The notes under the pieces are model-generated. The model saw only the letters and a list, made by a program, of their open reading frames with translations, had not been told where the DNA came from and did no database searches. A DNA stretch of 63,208 nucleotides, from the NCBI GenBank assembly GCA_021776235.1, contig JAJFGG010000064.1, positions 1 to 63,208 of the forward strand, in the 5' to 3' direction. Shown here one piece after another: positions 35,042-44,632 of this stretch (within the stretch, counting starts at the first letter, position 1; each line of letters begins with the position of its first letter). The stretch comes from Alphaproteobacteria bacterium. GTDB taxonomy: Bacteria; Pseudomonadota; Alphaproteobacteria; GCA-2731375. Position numbers and translations under genes: made by a program.

Positions 35042-36100
35042 ATGAGCATGGCGATGCAAGAAATACCCTCCGAACAGATGCTTCCTGCCGCATGGTACGG
35101 CGCGGAAATGGCAGGCCAGGAAGCGCAGTGGCTCAGCCATCTATGCCCGGAGGATGTGGCGGAACTCGAGACCGCCGCGCGAAATTGCCTGGGGCGTGGC
35201 TTGGATCTGCCGCAGATTACATCGGCCGAATTTTTGCTGCCCAGCCTGGGCCGTCGTCTGGCGTTGTTGCAGGCGACATTACTGCACGGTATCGGTTTTG
35301 GCGTGCTGCGCGGCTTGCCCGTTGCAAAATACTCACGGGAAATGGCGGCGGCGATTTTCTTTGGTGTTGGCGCCCATCTGGGCCGGGCCCGTTCGCAGAA
35401 TGGCGACGGCCATTTGCTTGGCCATGTACGGGATGCCGGTCTCAGCAGCGACGATACCAATGTGCGAATTTACCAGACCGCTGAAAGGCAATCGTTCCAT
35501 ACGGATTCCTGCGATATTGTCGGCCTGCTATGCCTGAAGGGCGCGCTGCAAGGCGGCGAGACTTTGCTGGTCAGCGCAATCACCATCTTCAACGAAATTA
35601 GGCGCTTGCGGCCTGATTTGTTGCCCTACCTGTTTGAGCCCCTGGCGACGGACCGGCGCGGCGAAGTAGACAAGGGACAGAAACCCTATTTCCAGATCCC
35701 GGTGTTCAATTGGTACCAGGGCTATTTGTCGACGATCTACCAGCGACAGTACATTGATAGCGCGCAGCGGTTCCCCGACGCCCCCCGGCTGACCGCACGT
35801 CATACGGAGGCTTTGGATCTGTATGACGAACTGGCCAATGATCCGCGTCTTTGCCTTCGCATGCAGCTGCAACCCGGCGATATGCAGTTCGTCTATAACC
35901 ACACCTTGTTGCACGACCGCACCGGATTTCGCGATCACCCGGATCCGGCGGATCGCAGGCACCTGTTGCGCCTTTGGCTGTCCAGTCCGGGCGACCGGCC
36001 CCTGCCGGACTGTTTTGCCGAGCGTTTCGGTAGTATCGAGGTCGGCAACCGTGGCGGCGTTTCCATGTCCGGCGCCCAGCTGCATGCACCCCTTTATTAG
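35042..36100 (+). CDS. TauD/TfdA-like Fe(II)/2-oxoglutarate dioxygenase
   Basis: 352 residues from the ATG at 35042. The iron triad is visible: H153-x-D155 in SFHTDSCD and H291 in HTLLHDR, with R310 (LLRLWLS) to bind 2-oxoglutarate. The N-terminal half has LLHGIGFGVLRGLPV, typical of TauD-like members. It hydroxylates an unknown small acid or amine. Separated by about 90 bases from the hydrolase gene, with the palindrome GTCATGAC and a TATACA box in that gap, so it may start its own transcript together with the ChaC and DUF3604 genes. Confidence 0.87.
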   Translation: MSMAMQEIPSEQMLPAAWYGAEMAGQEAQWLSHLCPEDVAELETAARNCLGRGLDLPQITSAEFLLPSLGRRLALLQATLLHGIGFGVLRGLPVAKYSREMAAAIFFGVGAHLGRARSQNGDGHLLGHVRDAGLSSDDTNVRIYQTAERQSFHTDSCDIVGLLCLKGALQGGETLLVSAITIFNEIRRLRPDLLPYLFEPLATDRRGEVDKGQKPYFQIPVFNWYQGYLSTIYQRQYIDSAQRFPDAPRLTARHTEALDLYDELANDPRLCLRMQLQPGDMQFVYNHTLLHDRTGFRDHPDPADRRHLLRLWLSSPGDRPLPDCFAERFGSIEVGNRGGVSMSGAQLHAPLY

Positions 36101-36108
36101 AGACCGGC

Positions 36109-36738
36109 ATGCGCACCTTTGTCGAACCGTTCACGCCCCTCAGCCAACAAGAAAGGCGCCGGTCATGCGAAGGCGCGATGGCCGAGGCCAGGAAGCTGGC
36201 GGGGGATATCTGGATTTTTGGCTATGGCAGCTTGTTGTGGGACGCGCCATTTTCACATCAGGAAGCGCGGCCGGTCCGTCTATTGGGATGGCAGCGCAGC
36301 ATGTGTGTCTGGACGGCATTGGCGCGCGGGACGCCGGAGCGGCCCGGTCTTTCCCTGGGTTTGCGGCGGGGCGGCGCCTGCGATGGCATCGCTCTTCGCA
36401 TTGCGGAAGCGGATCTGGAGGCTGCCTGGCCGGCAATCTGGGAACGGGAAATGTGGACTGACATATATCAGCCGACCTGGATTTCTCTGGACGTCGATGG
36501 TCTAAACGCCACGGCCCTGACCTTTACGGTGAACGAGGCCAGCCGCCAATTTGCCCGTGGCCTCGATCTTGACCAAACCATCGCGCATATTGCCCTGGCC
36601 CATGGTGAACGGGGACCCTGCCGGGATTATCTCGTCAACACGGTGGAGAAATTGCGGGCGATGGGCATCGCGGACAGCTATTTAGAGGGTCTCCAGGATG
36701 CGGTCGCTGGGTACCCTGTCCGCGCTGATATGCCATAG
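36109..36738 (+). CDS. Gamma-glutamylcyclotransferase, ChaC family
   Basis: 209 residues. The substrate-binding motif FGYGSLLWD (residues 37-45) opens the fold, and GLSLGLRRGGACDGIALRI and the REMW segment with the catalytic Glu region follow. ChaC enzymes release 5-oxoproline from glutathione. The first 23 residues may be leader, since ATG at codon 24 also fits. It begins 8 bases after the dioxygenase stop. Glutathione turnover in a sulphur- or xenobiotic-related locus is possible. Confidence 0.87.
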   Translation: MRTFVEPFTPLSQQERRRSCEGAMAEARKLAGDIWIFGYGSLLWDAPFSHQEARPVRLLGWQRSMCVWTALARGTPERPGLSLGLRRGGACDGIALRIAEADLEAAWPAIWEREMWTDIYQPTWISLDVDGLNATALTFTVNEASRQFARGLDLDQTIAHIALAHGERGPCRDYLVNTVEKLRAMGIADSYLEGLQDAVAGYPVRADMP

Positions 36739-36773
36739 AGTAAGCAATCAAATTTTGCATAAGGGGCTTGAAG

Positions 36774-39080
36774 ATGGCGCTGCGAGACAAGGGGATTCTG
36801 GTCGATTCGGAGCTGGTAGGTGAAGTTTGGCCAATCGCGCAACCGGGTACGGACCCCGTGCTGTACGGTCACGCGGATATCTCGCCCAAGGGCAAATTCC
36901 CCGTCCGTAGTCTGCAAACCTTTCGCATAACCTATACGGTCGGCCGCTTCGGACTGGATGATACCGGGGCGATCCGCGTCATGCTGCGGGCCATGGGTGA
37001 CAGCGGCGCCCTGCAGACCGATAATCCGACCGGAGACAATTATGTCACCGCAACGACCAGCAGCGGGGTGCCCTTGAATGTCAGCTACAGCCGCTATGGC
37101 ACCACGCCGCGGCCACGGTGGAAAAGCCTGACAATTCGCGTGGCCGGCGGATTTCTGCGCGAGGGGGATCGAATAGAAATTGTCCTGGGCGATACCTCCA
37201 AGGGCTCTCCCGGGATGCGAATGCAGTCGATGGTCGAACCGAACTTTGAATTCAAGATCGCCGCCGACGTCTGTGCAGTTGGCCACTACACGCCCATCCC
37301 CAACACCCCGAACATAGCCATCGTGCCGGGAGAAGCGGTGCATTGGCGGGCTGTCCTGCCCAGCCTGCGCCGCGCCGGAGAGCGCTTTCATTTTGGTCTG
37401 AAGGCAGAGGATAAATGGGGCAATCCGACCGCCAAGGCGCAGGGCAGCTTCATGATCGAAACCAATCTACCGGTCGATGGTTTGCCGGATACCATCGATT
37501 ATGGTCCGGGACAGCGCGGCATGCTGTTCGAAGGTTTGAGCGTTGCCGTAATTGGCACCTTGCGTATCATTGTCCGCGACCGCGACGGCGTGGCAGTGGC
37601 ACGGTCCCATCCACTGGTGATCCAGGACGGACCATATGGCGGCTATTGGGCCGATCTGCATGGGCAAAGCGGCGAATCCATTGGCATTGGCACCTCCCGT
37701 GATTATTTTGAGTTCGGACGCAATCTGGCATTTCTTGATGCGCTCAGCCATCAGGCCAACGACTTTCAAGTCAACAATGCGTTTTGGGCCCATCTCAACG
37801 AACTGACCGCCGAATACCACGAGGATGGCCGCTTTGTTACCTTTCCGGGCTATGAATGGTCCGGCAATACGGCAGTGGGCGGTGACCGCAATGTCTTTTA
37901 CCGCCAGGAAGGCCGGCCGATCTACCGCTCCTCACATGCCTTGCTGACAGACCGGTCCGACCTGGACATGGATGCCAATGATGCCGGATTATTGTTCGAG
38001 CGTCTGGCGGATGAAGATTGCGTCGTTTATGCCCATGTCGGTGGCCGCTACGCCGATATTGCCTTCGCCCATGACGGCACCAAGGAGACCGCCATGGAGA
38101 TCCATTCGGCCTGGGGCACGTTTGAATGGTTGCTGACCGACGGCTTTCCCCTTGGCTACCGCAGCGGCGTGGTCTGCAACAGCGACGGCCACAAAGGCCG
38201 GCCCGGCGCCTCCTATCCCGGCGTTTCCACGTTTGGCGCCTATGGTGGACTGACCTGTTTTCTGACCGGGGAATTAACCCGCGACAGCCTTTTTGACTGC
38301 CTGCGCCGGCGTCATCACTACGGCACGACCGGGACGCGCATGCATCTGGAGGTCAAGGCGCGGTTCGCCCAGCCGGCGACGCTGTTCGACAGCGACCCGA
38401 ACCTGTTTCCCGAGACCGGCCGCCAGCAGGTCGACGAAGTGATGATGGGCGATATCGTGCAGACCGCAGAGGACAATATCACGCTGTCCATCCGTGCCGT
38501 TACCCAGGCGCCCATAGAACGAATCGAAGTGCGCAACGCCACGGAGGTGGTCGAAACCCTGCGCGGCTATACCATTGATGACCTTGGCAATCGTATACGT
38601 GTGCTATGGAGCGGTGCCGAATACCGGGGCCGGGGCCGGGATACCAATTGGAGGGGCAGGGTATCATTCGGTGGCGCCAACATCCGCCGCTTTACCAAAA
38701 TCAACGCCTGGAATCACGAACGCCTGTTCGAACAGCAAAGCGACGACACCATCATCTTTGATGCCATCACTACGGGAAACTTCGGTGGATTTGACGCCTG
38801 GCTGGATGACCATCAGGCGGGCGAGATGTCTGTCGTAAGTAACCTTACCAGCATGACGGTTCCTCTGGCCGAGGTGGGGTTGGAAGATATCGTGGCCGAA
38901 GCCGGCGGTCTGGAACGGCGGATCAAGGCGTTCCGTCTGCCAGAAGAAAATTCCTGCCGGGAAATTGAAACCGCACTGAATATCCCCATTGCCGCGGGAC
39001 GGGACAATCCGCTTTGGATCTGCGTCACTACCGAGGATGGCTTTCAGGCCTGGAGCAGCCCGATCTACGTTTTTAAATAA
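36774..39080 (+). CDS. DUF3604 family protein
   Basis: 768 residues from the ATG at 36774, with AGGGG 7 bases upstream. The N-terminal 270 residues look beta-rich (FRITYTVGRFGLDDTGAIRV type). The rest has the DUF3604 core, a PHP-like metallo-hydrolase region: YWADLHGQSGES, YFEFGRNLAFLDALSHQAND, FPGYEWSGNTAVGGDRNVF, YAHVGGRYADI, CNSDGHKGRPGASYPG. His/Asp/Glu residues there could bind metals. Function is unknown. No signal peptide is evident. Third gene after the dioxygenase and ChaC genes. Confidence 0.8.
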   Translation: MALRDKGILVDSELVGEVWPIAQPGTDPVLYGHADISPKGKFPVRSLQTFRITYTVGRFGLDDTGAIRVMLRAMGDSGALQTDNPTGDNYVTATTSSGVPLNVSYSRYGTTPRPRWKSLTIRVAGGFLREGDRIEIVLGDTSKGSPGMRMQSMVEPNFEFKIAADVCAVGHYTPIPNTPNIAIVPGEAVHWRAVLPSLRRAGERFHFGLKAEDKWGNPTAKAQGSFMIETNLPVDGLPDTIDYGPGQRGMLFEGLSVAVIGTLRIIVRDRDGVAVARSHPLVIQDGPYGGYWADLHGQSGESIGIGTSRDYFEFGRNLAFLDALSHQANDFQVNNAFWAHLNELTAEYHEDGRFVTFPGYEWSGNTAVGGDRNVFYRQEGRPIYRSSHALLTDRSDLDMDANDAGLLFERLADEDCVVYAHVGGRYADIAFAHDGTKETAMEIHSAWGTFEWLLTDGFPLGYRSGVVCNSDGHKGRPGASYPGVSTFGAYGGLTCFLTGELTRDSLFDCLRRRHHYGTTGTRMHLEVKARFAQPATLFDSDPNLFPETGRQQVDEVMMGDIVQTAEDNITLSIRAVTQAPIERIEVRNATEVVETLRGYTIDDLGNRIRVLWSGAEYRGRGRDTNWRGRVSFGGANIRRFTKINAWNHERLFEQQSDDTIIFDAITTGNFGGFDAWLDDHQAGEMSVVSNLTSMTVPLAEVGLEDIVAEAGGLERRIKAFRLPEENSCREIETALNIPIAAGRDNPLWICVTTEDGFQAWSSPIYVFK

Positions 39081-39096
39081 GTTCACTGTGATCCAG

Positions 39097-39117
39097 GCGC
39101 CGGCGCAGCGCCGGCGA
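39097..39117. terminator. GC-rich hairpin between converging genes
   Basis: CGCCGGCG (39098-39105), loop CAG, CGCCGGCG (39109-39116). It lies between the stop of the DUF3604 gene and the stop of the VOC gene. There is no clear T-run on either side, so its terminator role is uncertain. Confidence 0.4.
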
Positions 39118-39501
39118 TCAATCTTCGGACCGGTGACAGACCGCTTGAATTTTGTTGCCATCCGGGTCGCGGACATAGGCGCCGTAATAATTGGCATGAT
39201 AGTGCGGGCGTAGTCCGGGCCGTCCTTCATCGCTGCCACCATTCGCCAATGCGGCGGCGTAAAAGGCGCGTACAGCGGCGCGGTTGGGGGCAAGGAAGGC
39301 AACGTGGCTGCCGTTGCCTGGCGTTGCGGCGCCTTTGTCGAAGGGCGACAAAAGCCAAAATTGATTGCTGTTGGGGCTGCCATAGCCCACATGGCCGTCG
39401 CCGCTGGTAAAACGCCCATGGTCAAGGACGGCCAGTACGGCGTCATAAAAAGTCGCCGCGCGTTCAAAATCATTGGTGCCGACGGTGATATGGCTGAACA
39501 T
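39118..39501 (-). CDS. VOC family protein (glyoxalase/bleomycin-resistance fold)
   Basis: 127 residues. Starts MFSHITVGTNDFERAATFYDAVL, the usual first beta-alpha unit with a metal-ligand His at residue 4. Ends YGAYVRDPDGNKIQAVCH, the typical second unit with RDPDGNKI. Vicinal-oxygen-chelate proteins include isomerases, lyases and fosfomycin-type thiol transferases; the reaction is unknown. It is 14 bases downstream of the metY-like gene in the same direction. Confidence 0.87.
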   Translation of the reverse strand: MFSHITVGTNDFERAATFYDAVLAVLDHGRFTSGDGHVGYGSPNSNQFWLLSPFDKGAATPGNGSHVAFLAPNRAAVRAFYAAALANGGSDEGRPGLRPHYHANYYGAYVRDPDGNKIQAVCHRSED

Positions 39502-39515
39502 CTCCGCGGCCTCCT

Positions 39516-40820
39516 TCAGGTTTGCGCCAAGGCCTGTTCCAGATCGGCAATAAGGTCGGCGGCGCTTTCGATACCTATGGAAAGGCGGATCACATCCGCA
39601 CCGGCACCGGCGGCTTCCTGTTGCTCCGGACTCAATTGGCGGTGGGTGGTGGAGGCAGGATGAATGATCAGACTGCGGGTATCACCCACATTGGCCAGAT
39701 GGGAAAAAATCTCAACCGAATTGACCACGGTTTCACCGGCGGCAAATCCGCCTTTGACGCCAAAGGTAAAGACCGCACCGGCACCCTTGGGCAAATATTT
39801 CCGGGCCAGGGCGTGATAGGGACTGGACGGCAGGCCGGCGTAGGAGACCCAGGCAACCTTTGGGTGCGAGTCCAGGTATTCGGCCACCACCTGGGCATTG
39901 GCGCAGTGGCGTTCCATGCGTAGCGGCAGGGTTTCCACGCCTTGCAGCAGATTCCATGCGGATTGCGCCGACAACGTCGGGCCATAGTCGCGCAAGGCCA
40001 CCGCCCGCATCCGCATGGAAAAGCCGAAATCGCCAAAGGTCTCGGCGAAGGTCAGGCCGTGGTAGGCTGGGTCCGGCTGGGTCATCGAGGGAAATTTATC
40101 GTTCTGGTACCAATCGAACCGGCCCGATTCGGCAACCACGCCGCCCATGGTATTGCCATGACCGCCGATGTACTTAGTCGCCGAATGAACAACAATATCG
40201 GCGCCCCAATCGAACGGCCGGCACAGATAGGGCGTCGCCAGGGTATTGTCGACCACCAGAGGCACGCCCCATTCCCGGGCCACATCCGCCAAGGCTTCTA
40301 AATCAAGCACCACGCCGCCGGGATTGGCCAAGGCCTCACAAAAAATAAACTTGATCTTGTCGTTCATAACCGCACGCAGGGCGTCCGCATCGGTCATATC
40401 AGCGAAATGACAAGTCCAACCCAACTTGGCGAAGGATATACCGAACTGGGTGATAGAGCCGCCGTACAGGTTTTTTGAGGCGACGAATTCATCTCCTACT
40501 TCCAAAAGGGTCGCGGCAAGCAGGAACTGTGCTGCGTGCCCGGTGCCACAGGCCACGGCGCCGCGGCCATTTTCCAGGGCGCAGACCCTTTCCTCTAAAA
40601 CCGAGACAGTAGGATTGGTCAGACGCGAGTAGATAAAGCCAAAGGTCTGCAGATTGAACAGTTCCGCCGCATGCTCAGCGTCTTGGAAGACAAAGGCATT
40701 GCTTTGAAAAATTGGCGTGCTGCGGGCGCCCGTGGTGGGGTCGGGGCGGGCGCCGGCATGCACGGCCAGGGTCTCAAAGCCATAATCCGGTGCGTTGGTA
40801 TTGTTCTCGTTCTGGCTCAT
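39516..40820 (-). CDS. metY: O-acetylhomoserine sulfhydrylase (MetY-type)
   Basis: 434 residues, Cys/Met-metabolism PLP enzyme. FETLAVHAGARPDPTTGARSTPI at the start, YSRLTNPTVSVLEERV, and the PLP lysine in VHSATKYIGGHGN. Length and the conserved GGTVVE-type inserts fit the O-acetylhomoserine/O-acetylserine sulfhydrylase group rather than MetB or MetC. It uses sulfide to make homocysteine. Its ATG overlaps the CoA-binding gene stop by 4 bases (ATGA). Confidence 0.92.
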   Translation of the reverse strand: MSQNENNTNAPDYGFETLAVHAGARPDPTTGARSTPIFQSNAFVFQDAEHAAELFNLQTFGFIYSRLTNPTVSVLEERVCALENGRGAVACGTGHAAQFLLAATLLEVGDEFVASKNLYGGSITQFGISFAKLGWTCHFADMTDADALRAVMNDKIKFIFCEALANPGGVVLDLEALADVAREWGVPLVVDNTLATPYLCRPFDWGADIVVHSATKYIGGHGNTMGGVVAESGRFDWYQNDKFPSMTQPDPAYHGLTFAETFGDFGFSMRMRAVALRDYGPTLSAQSAWNLLQGVETLPLRMERHCANAQVVAEYLDSHPKVAWVSYAGLPSSPYHALARKYLPKGAGAVFTFGVKGGFAAGETVVNSVEIFSHLANVGDTRSLIIHPASTTHRQLSPEQQEAAGAGADVIRLSIGIESAADLIADLEQALAQT

Positions 40821-41332
40821 GCTCTGGGCGCTTTCAAAACTTTTGAGGTGACGATGCCGGTATTGATACCGCTCCAGGAAAGTTCCCCGGACAGTCGGGC
40901 AAATTCGATCTTTGGGCAGCGATCCATGATCACTTGCATGCCCGCGTCCTGCGCCAGCGCGGCCGCCGCGTCATTGCGAATGCCCAGTTGCAGCCACAGG
41001 ACCTTGATTTGCTTTTCAGCCATTACCGCGACCGCTTCCTCGGCAATGCCGAGGGCCGCTTCAGAGGACCGGAAAACATCCACCATGTCGATCTGACCGG
41101 GCACATCCGCCAGGCTGGCGTAGACGGTTTCGCCCAGGATTTCCTCACCCGCCCGGGTCGGGTTGACGGGAATAACCCGGTAACCCCTTCGCTGCAGATA
41201 TTTCATGGCGAAAAAGCTGGGCCGCTTCCAATCTCCGCTGGCGCCGACCATGGCGATGGTGCGCACGGTGGAAAGGATATCGCGCAGCAGCCCGTCACTG
41301 TAATGCAGATTGTCTGACATGGCGGCGTTCAT
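40817..41332 (-). CDS. CoA-binding domain protein (YccU-like)
   Basis: 171 residues from the ATG at 41332, which overlaps the crotonase stop by one base (TGATG); ATG 41320 (MSDNLHYSDG) is an alternative. Rossmann-like CoA-binding domain: TIAMVGASGDWKRPSFFAMKYLQRRGYRVIPVNP, then DMVDVFRSSEA and LWLQLGIRND. Stand-alone members bind CoA and have no established function. It is translationally linked to metY by a 4-base overlap. Confidence 0.87.
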   Translation of the reverse strand: MNAAMSDNLHYSDGLLRDILSTVRTIAMVGASGDWKRPSFFAMKYLQRRGYRVIPVNPTRAGEEILGETVYASLADVPGQIDMVDVFRSSEAALGIAEEAVAVMAEKQIKVLWLQLGIRNDAAAALAQDAGMQVIMDRCPKIEFARLSGELSWSGINTGIVTSKVLKAPRA

Positions 41333-42147
41333 CAACGGTCACGCCAGACCGGTTCACGCTTTTCCACGAAGGCAGCGATACCTTCCTGGGCGTCCTCGGC
41401 CATCATGTTCTGCACCATAACGTCGCTTGCCATGGCGTAGGCTTCCTCCAGTTCCAGATTCAGCTGCCGGTAAAACGCCTCCTTGCCGACCCGTAACGTA
41501 TAGCTTGATTTCTTGGCGATCAGCTGGGCGAAATGCATTGCCGCACGGTCCAGTTCCGCACCGGGTACATGGCGGTTGATCAAGCCGAAACGGTAGGCAT
41601 CCGGCGCATCCATGGCCTCACCGGTCAATAGCATTTCCATGGCGTGTTTTCGCCCCACGTTACGGCCCAAGGCGACCATGGGGGTATGGCAGAACAACCC
41701 GATGTTGACACCCGGCGTGGCAAAGCGGGTGGTATCGTCGGCCACCGCCAGATCACAACTCGCGACAAGCTGACATCCGGCGGCAGAGGCGACGCCATGC
41801 ACTTTGGCAATCACCGGCTTGGGGCAATGGACCACGGCCAACATCAGCTTGCAGCATTGCGCCATCAACGCCTGCCGCGCTTCGACGGTCTTCAGGGCGG
41901 TGATTTCCTTGAGGTCATGGCCGGCGCAAAAGCCCCGCCCGGCACCTTCGATGATAACCACGCGCGCGGCGGCGTCGTCCGCGATGACGTCCAATTCGTC
42001 CTGCAACAGGCACATCAGCCCACTGGAGAGGCTATTGAAGGCCTCGGGCCTGTTCAGGGTCAGATGCACGATGCCGTCGCCCCGATCTTGGCGCAACAAC
42101 ATGGCATCATCCTTGATCTCGGGCGCAGCGGATGCTTCGGCTGTCAT
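41332..42147 (-). CDS. Enoyl-CoA hydratase/isomerase family protein (ECHDC3-like)
   Basis: 271 residues from the ATG at 42147 (MTAEASAAPEIKDD), with GGGAGA upstream; the frame is open much further but without coding character. Crotonase fold: VVIIEGAGRGFCAGHDLKEI and VIAKVHGVASAAGCQLVASCDLAVA are the oxyanion-hole strands. ATPGVNIGLFCHTPMVALGRNVG is typical of the ECHDC3-like subgroup, which lacks the usual catalytic Glu pair. First gene of the crotonase/CoA-binding/metY/VOC operon. Confidence 0.87.
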   Translation of the reverse strand: MTAEASAAPEIKDDAMLLRQDRGDGIVHLTLNRPEAFNSLSSGLMCLLQDELDVIADDAAARVVIIEGAGRGFCAGHDLKEITALKTVEARQALMAQCCKLMLAVVHCPKPVIAKVHGVASAAGCQLVASCDLAVADDTTRFATPGVNIGLFCHTPMVALGRNVGRKHAMEMLLTGEAMDAPDAYRFGLINRHVPGAELDRAAMHFAQLIAKKSSYTLRVGKEAFYRQLNLELEEAYAMASDVMVQNMMAEDAQEGIAAFVEKREPVWRDR

Positions 42148-42333
42148 GGCGTCTCTCCCAATTTTTGCAGCTGTCATTTTATAACCGACCCGTGGCAGGG
42201 CGTCACGCGGGGGAATCACTCCGCGCCATTTATTCATTTTGGAAGACCTGAGCCAACCGCAGATAATTGTTGCACCAAGGCCGAACGCGAGGATTATGAG
42301 CGCGACTGACATCAAAACAGAACGAGGACACCC

Positions 42334-42906
42334 ATGCCCCGCATACCCTATGCCACCAGCGATGACCCCAGCCTGGAACCCGAGGCCGCATCGCTTTTGG
42401 CCAAGATGCAGCCTCTGAATATCTTCAAAATCCTGGCCCATGGCGGCAACTGCTACGGTGCCTATACCCGTTTGGCCACGGCGCTGTTGTATAAGAGCAA
42501 GATTGATCCGATCCTGCGCGAAATGGCCATAGTCCGTGCCGGTATCCTGTGCGGTTCTTCCTATGAAGTGTTCCAGCACGAAAAGATCAGCCGCGACGTC
42601 GGTATGCCGGAGGCTAAATTGCAAGCCTTGAAGGTCGGCCCGGACGATCCGGCTTTCGACCATACGGAGCAGGTGGTGTTGCGCCTAACGGACGAGATCG
42701 TAAAGAATGTCAAAGCTTCGGACGAAACCTTCAACGCTGCCGCCGCATTGTTCGGGCACCAGGAAATGGTGGAACTGGTGATGTGTATTGGTTTCTATGT
42801 GATGACCTCGGCTTTTCTGGAAAACTTTGAAGTGGAAGTGGAACCGCCCGAAGTGCAAAAGCAGATCAATATGACGACAAAGGGGGGCGGCAAGGGGGGC
42901 GATTGA
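42334..42906 (+). CDS. Carboxymuconolactone decarboxylase (CMD) family protein
   Basis: 190 residues, all-helical CMD/AhpD-like. REMAIVRAGILCGSSYEVFQHEKISRDVGM is the conserved region: a YE-x3-H element is present but only one Cys, so the CxxC of AhpD peroxidase-type proteins is missing and a peroxidase role is unlikely. Reaction unknown. Divergent from the crotonase gene across about 186 bases; tRNA-Leu follows. Confidence 0.85.
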   Translation: MPRIPYATSDDPSLEPEAASLLAKMQPLNIFKILAHGGNCYGAYTRLATALLYKSKIDPILREMAIVRAGILCGSSYEVFQHEKISRDVGMPEAKLQALKVGPDDPAFDHTEQVVLRLTDEIVKNVKASDETFNAAAALFGHQEMVELVMCIGFYVMTSAFLENFEVEVEPPEVQKQINMTTKGGGKGGD

Positions 42907-42923
42907 AGCGCCCGAATGCGGCC

Positions 42924-42951
42924 TTCGCAGGAAGAATCTTCTGTGTTATAG
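42924..42951 (+). promoter_or_regulatory. Candidate tRNA-Leu promoter
   Basis: TTCGCA (42924-42929), a 16-base spacer and TTATAG (42946-42951) lie about 40 bases before the tRNA. The stretch after the -10 is GC-rich, as in stringently controlled stable-RNA promoters. Confidence 0.35.
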
Positions 42952-42992
42952 AGTGCCGCCCGCGCGTCGCGGGGGTGGAAAATCCGTCAAAC

Positions 42993-43079
42993 GCGGGCGT
43001 GGCGGAACTGGTAGACGCGCCAGGTTTAGGTCCTGGTGGCTTAACAGTCGTGGGGGTTCGAGTCCCTCCGCCCGCACCA
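42993..43079 (+). tRNA. tRNA-Leu (anticodon UAG)
   Basis: Acceptor GCGGGCG pairs with CGCCCGC, followed by A73 and an encoded CCA. The anticodon arm CCAGG-TTTAGGT-CCTGG gives anticodon TAG. The long variable arm (GGTGGCTTAACAGTCGTG region) marks a class II tRNA. 87 nt including CCA. Its position upstream of tig is common in alphaproteobacteria. Confidence 0.96.
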
Positions 43080-43175
43080 ATTGACGGCTGGCGAATTCAT
43101 GGGCTGGTCAACGCGGCTAAAATGGCATAACTGGGGCCTAACCGGGCCAAAATAATAGATTGAGCGGGAAAATTC

Positions 43176-44603
43176 ATGCAGGTTAGCGAAACCCTATCCG
43201 AGGGCTTGAAGCGCGAATACAAAGTGACTGTGGAAGCCGCCGATATGGAGGCCAAGGTCACCGACCGGTTGACCGAAATTGCCAAGGAGGCCCAGATGCC
43301 GGGCTTCCGTCCAGGCAAGGTGCCCGTCAAAATTCTGCGCCGCACTTATGGCCGGCAGGTTTTGGGTGAAGTTCTGGAACAGGCAGTCAACGAAGCAACC
43401 GCAGAGACTCTGGAAAAGCATGAACTGAAACCGGCCATGCAGCCGAAAATCGAGGTGGTATCCTTTGATGAAGGCGCCGATTTGGAATACACCATCCAGA
43501 TTGAGGTGATGCCGGTTTTCGAGCCTATGGACTTCGCAACCCTGTCACTGGAACGCGTGGTGGCTGACATCAGTGATGATGAAGTTGGCGAACGGGTGAA
43601 TTCCCTGGCCCAGCAGTTTAAGGAATTCACCGAAGGTGCCGAAGGGCAGGCGGCACAGGACGGCGATACCGTGGTCATCGACTTCAAAGGCAGCGTCGAT
43701 GGCGAACTTTTCGACGGCGGCACCGCCGAAGAACATAGTCTTGAACTTGGCTCCAACACCTTCATTCCCGGTTTTGAAGAGCAGCTCGTCGGCGTAAAGA
43801 AGGGCGACGAAACCGCCGTCACGGTCCGCTTCCCGGACGAGTATCAAGCGGAAAATCTGGCCGGCAAAGAGGCTGAATTTGCTGTCACGGTACGCGAGGT
43901 CAAGGTACCTTTGCCGGTCTCGGTCGATGACGCCCTGGCCGAAAAATTGGGGCTGGAAAATTTGGCTGCCCTGAAAGATGCGGTGCGCGAGCAAAGCGAG
44001 AAGGATTATGCCGAGGTGTCCCGCGGCAGGTTGAAGCGGGCGTTGTTGGATGTCTTGGCCGATAATCATGATTTTGAAGTTCCGCCCACGCTGGTTGATG
44101 GCGAGTTCGAGCAAATCTGGGGCCAGGTGGAGGAGGATCTGAAGAGGCAGGAAAAGACCATCGCTGATTTGGATAAACCTGAGGAAGAAGCCCGGGCCGA
44201 GTATCGTGACATCGCGGTACGGCGGGTGCGCTTGGGATTGCTGCTGTCGCAAGTGGGCAATGACAATAATTTGACGGTTACCCAGGACGAAGTGAATCGG
44301 GCCATGGCGACGCAGGCCCAGCGCTTTCCGGGCCAGGAACAGCAAATTTTTGAATTCTACCAGTCCAACCCGGAAATGCGGGCACAATTGGAAGCGCCTA
44401 TTATGGAAGACAAGGTGGTTGATTTCATCTTGGAGATCGCGCAGATCAGTGAAAGCAAAGTCAGCGTCGATGAATTGCTGCGTGATGTTGACGCGGAGGA
44501 TTCCGCTGACGAAGGCGCTGGTGACGATGATGCCGGTTCGGACACGGCCGCGGCGCCCGACGAGGCTGCGGCGGACAAACCGGCTGACAAAGACGATAAA
44601 TAG
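43176..44603 (+). CDS. tig: Trigger factor
   Basis: 475 residues, ribosome-associated chaperone and peptidyl-prolyl isomerase. The ribosome-binding domain has the signature PGFRPGKVP (about residues 43-51). The FKBP-like PPIase domain follows ([21 protein letters not shown]), then the long helical C-terminal domain. The last 30 residues are acidic and low complexity. tig-clpP-clpX-lon is a conserved proteostasis block. Confidence 0.97.
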   Translation: MQVSETLSEGLKREYKVTVEAADMEAKVTDRLTEIAKEAQMPGFRPGKVPVKILRRTYGRQVLGEVLEQAVNEATAETLEKHELKPAMQPKIEVVSFDEGADLEYTIQIEVMPVFEPMDFATLSLERVVADISDDEVGERVNSLAQQFKEFTEGAEGQAAQDGDTVVIDFKGSVDGELFDGGTAEEHSLELGSNTFIPGFEEQLVGVKKGDETAVTVRFPDEYQAENLAGKEAEFAVTVREVKVPLPVSVDDALAEKLGLENLAALKDAVREQSEKDYAEVSRGRLKRALLDVLADNHDFEVPPTLVDGEFEQIWGQVEEDLKRQEKTIADLDKPEEEARAEYRDIAVRRVRLGLLLSQVGNDNNLTVTQDEVNRAMATQAQRFPGQEQQIFEFYQSNPEMRAQLEAPIMEDKVVDFILEIAQISESKVSVDELLRDVDAEDSADEGAGDDDAGSDTAAAPDEAAADKPADKDDK

Positions 44604-44632
44604 TTAATTCGCATGCAAGATGGTGGAACCCA

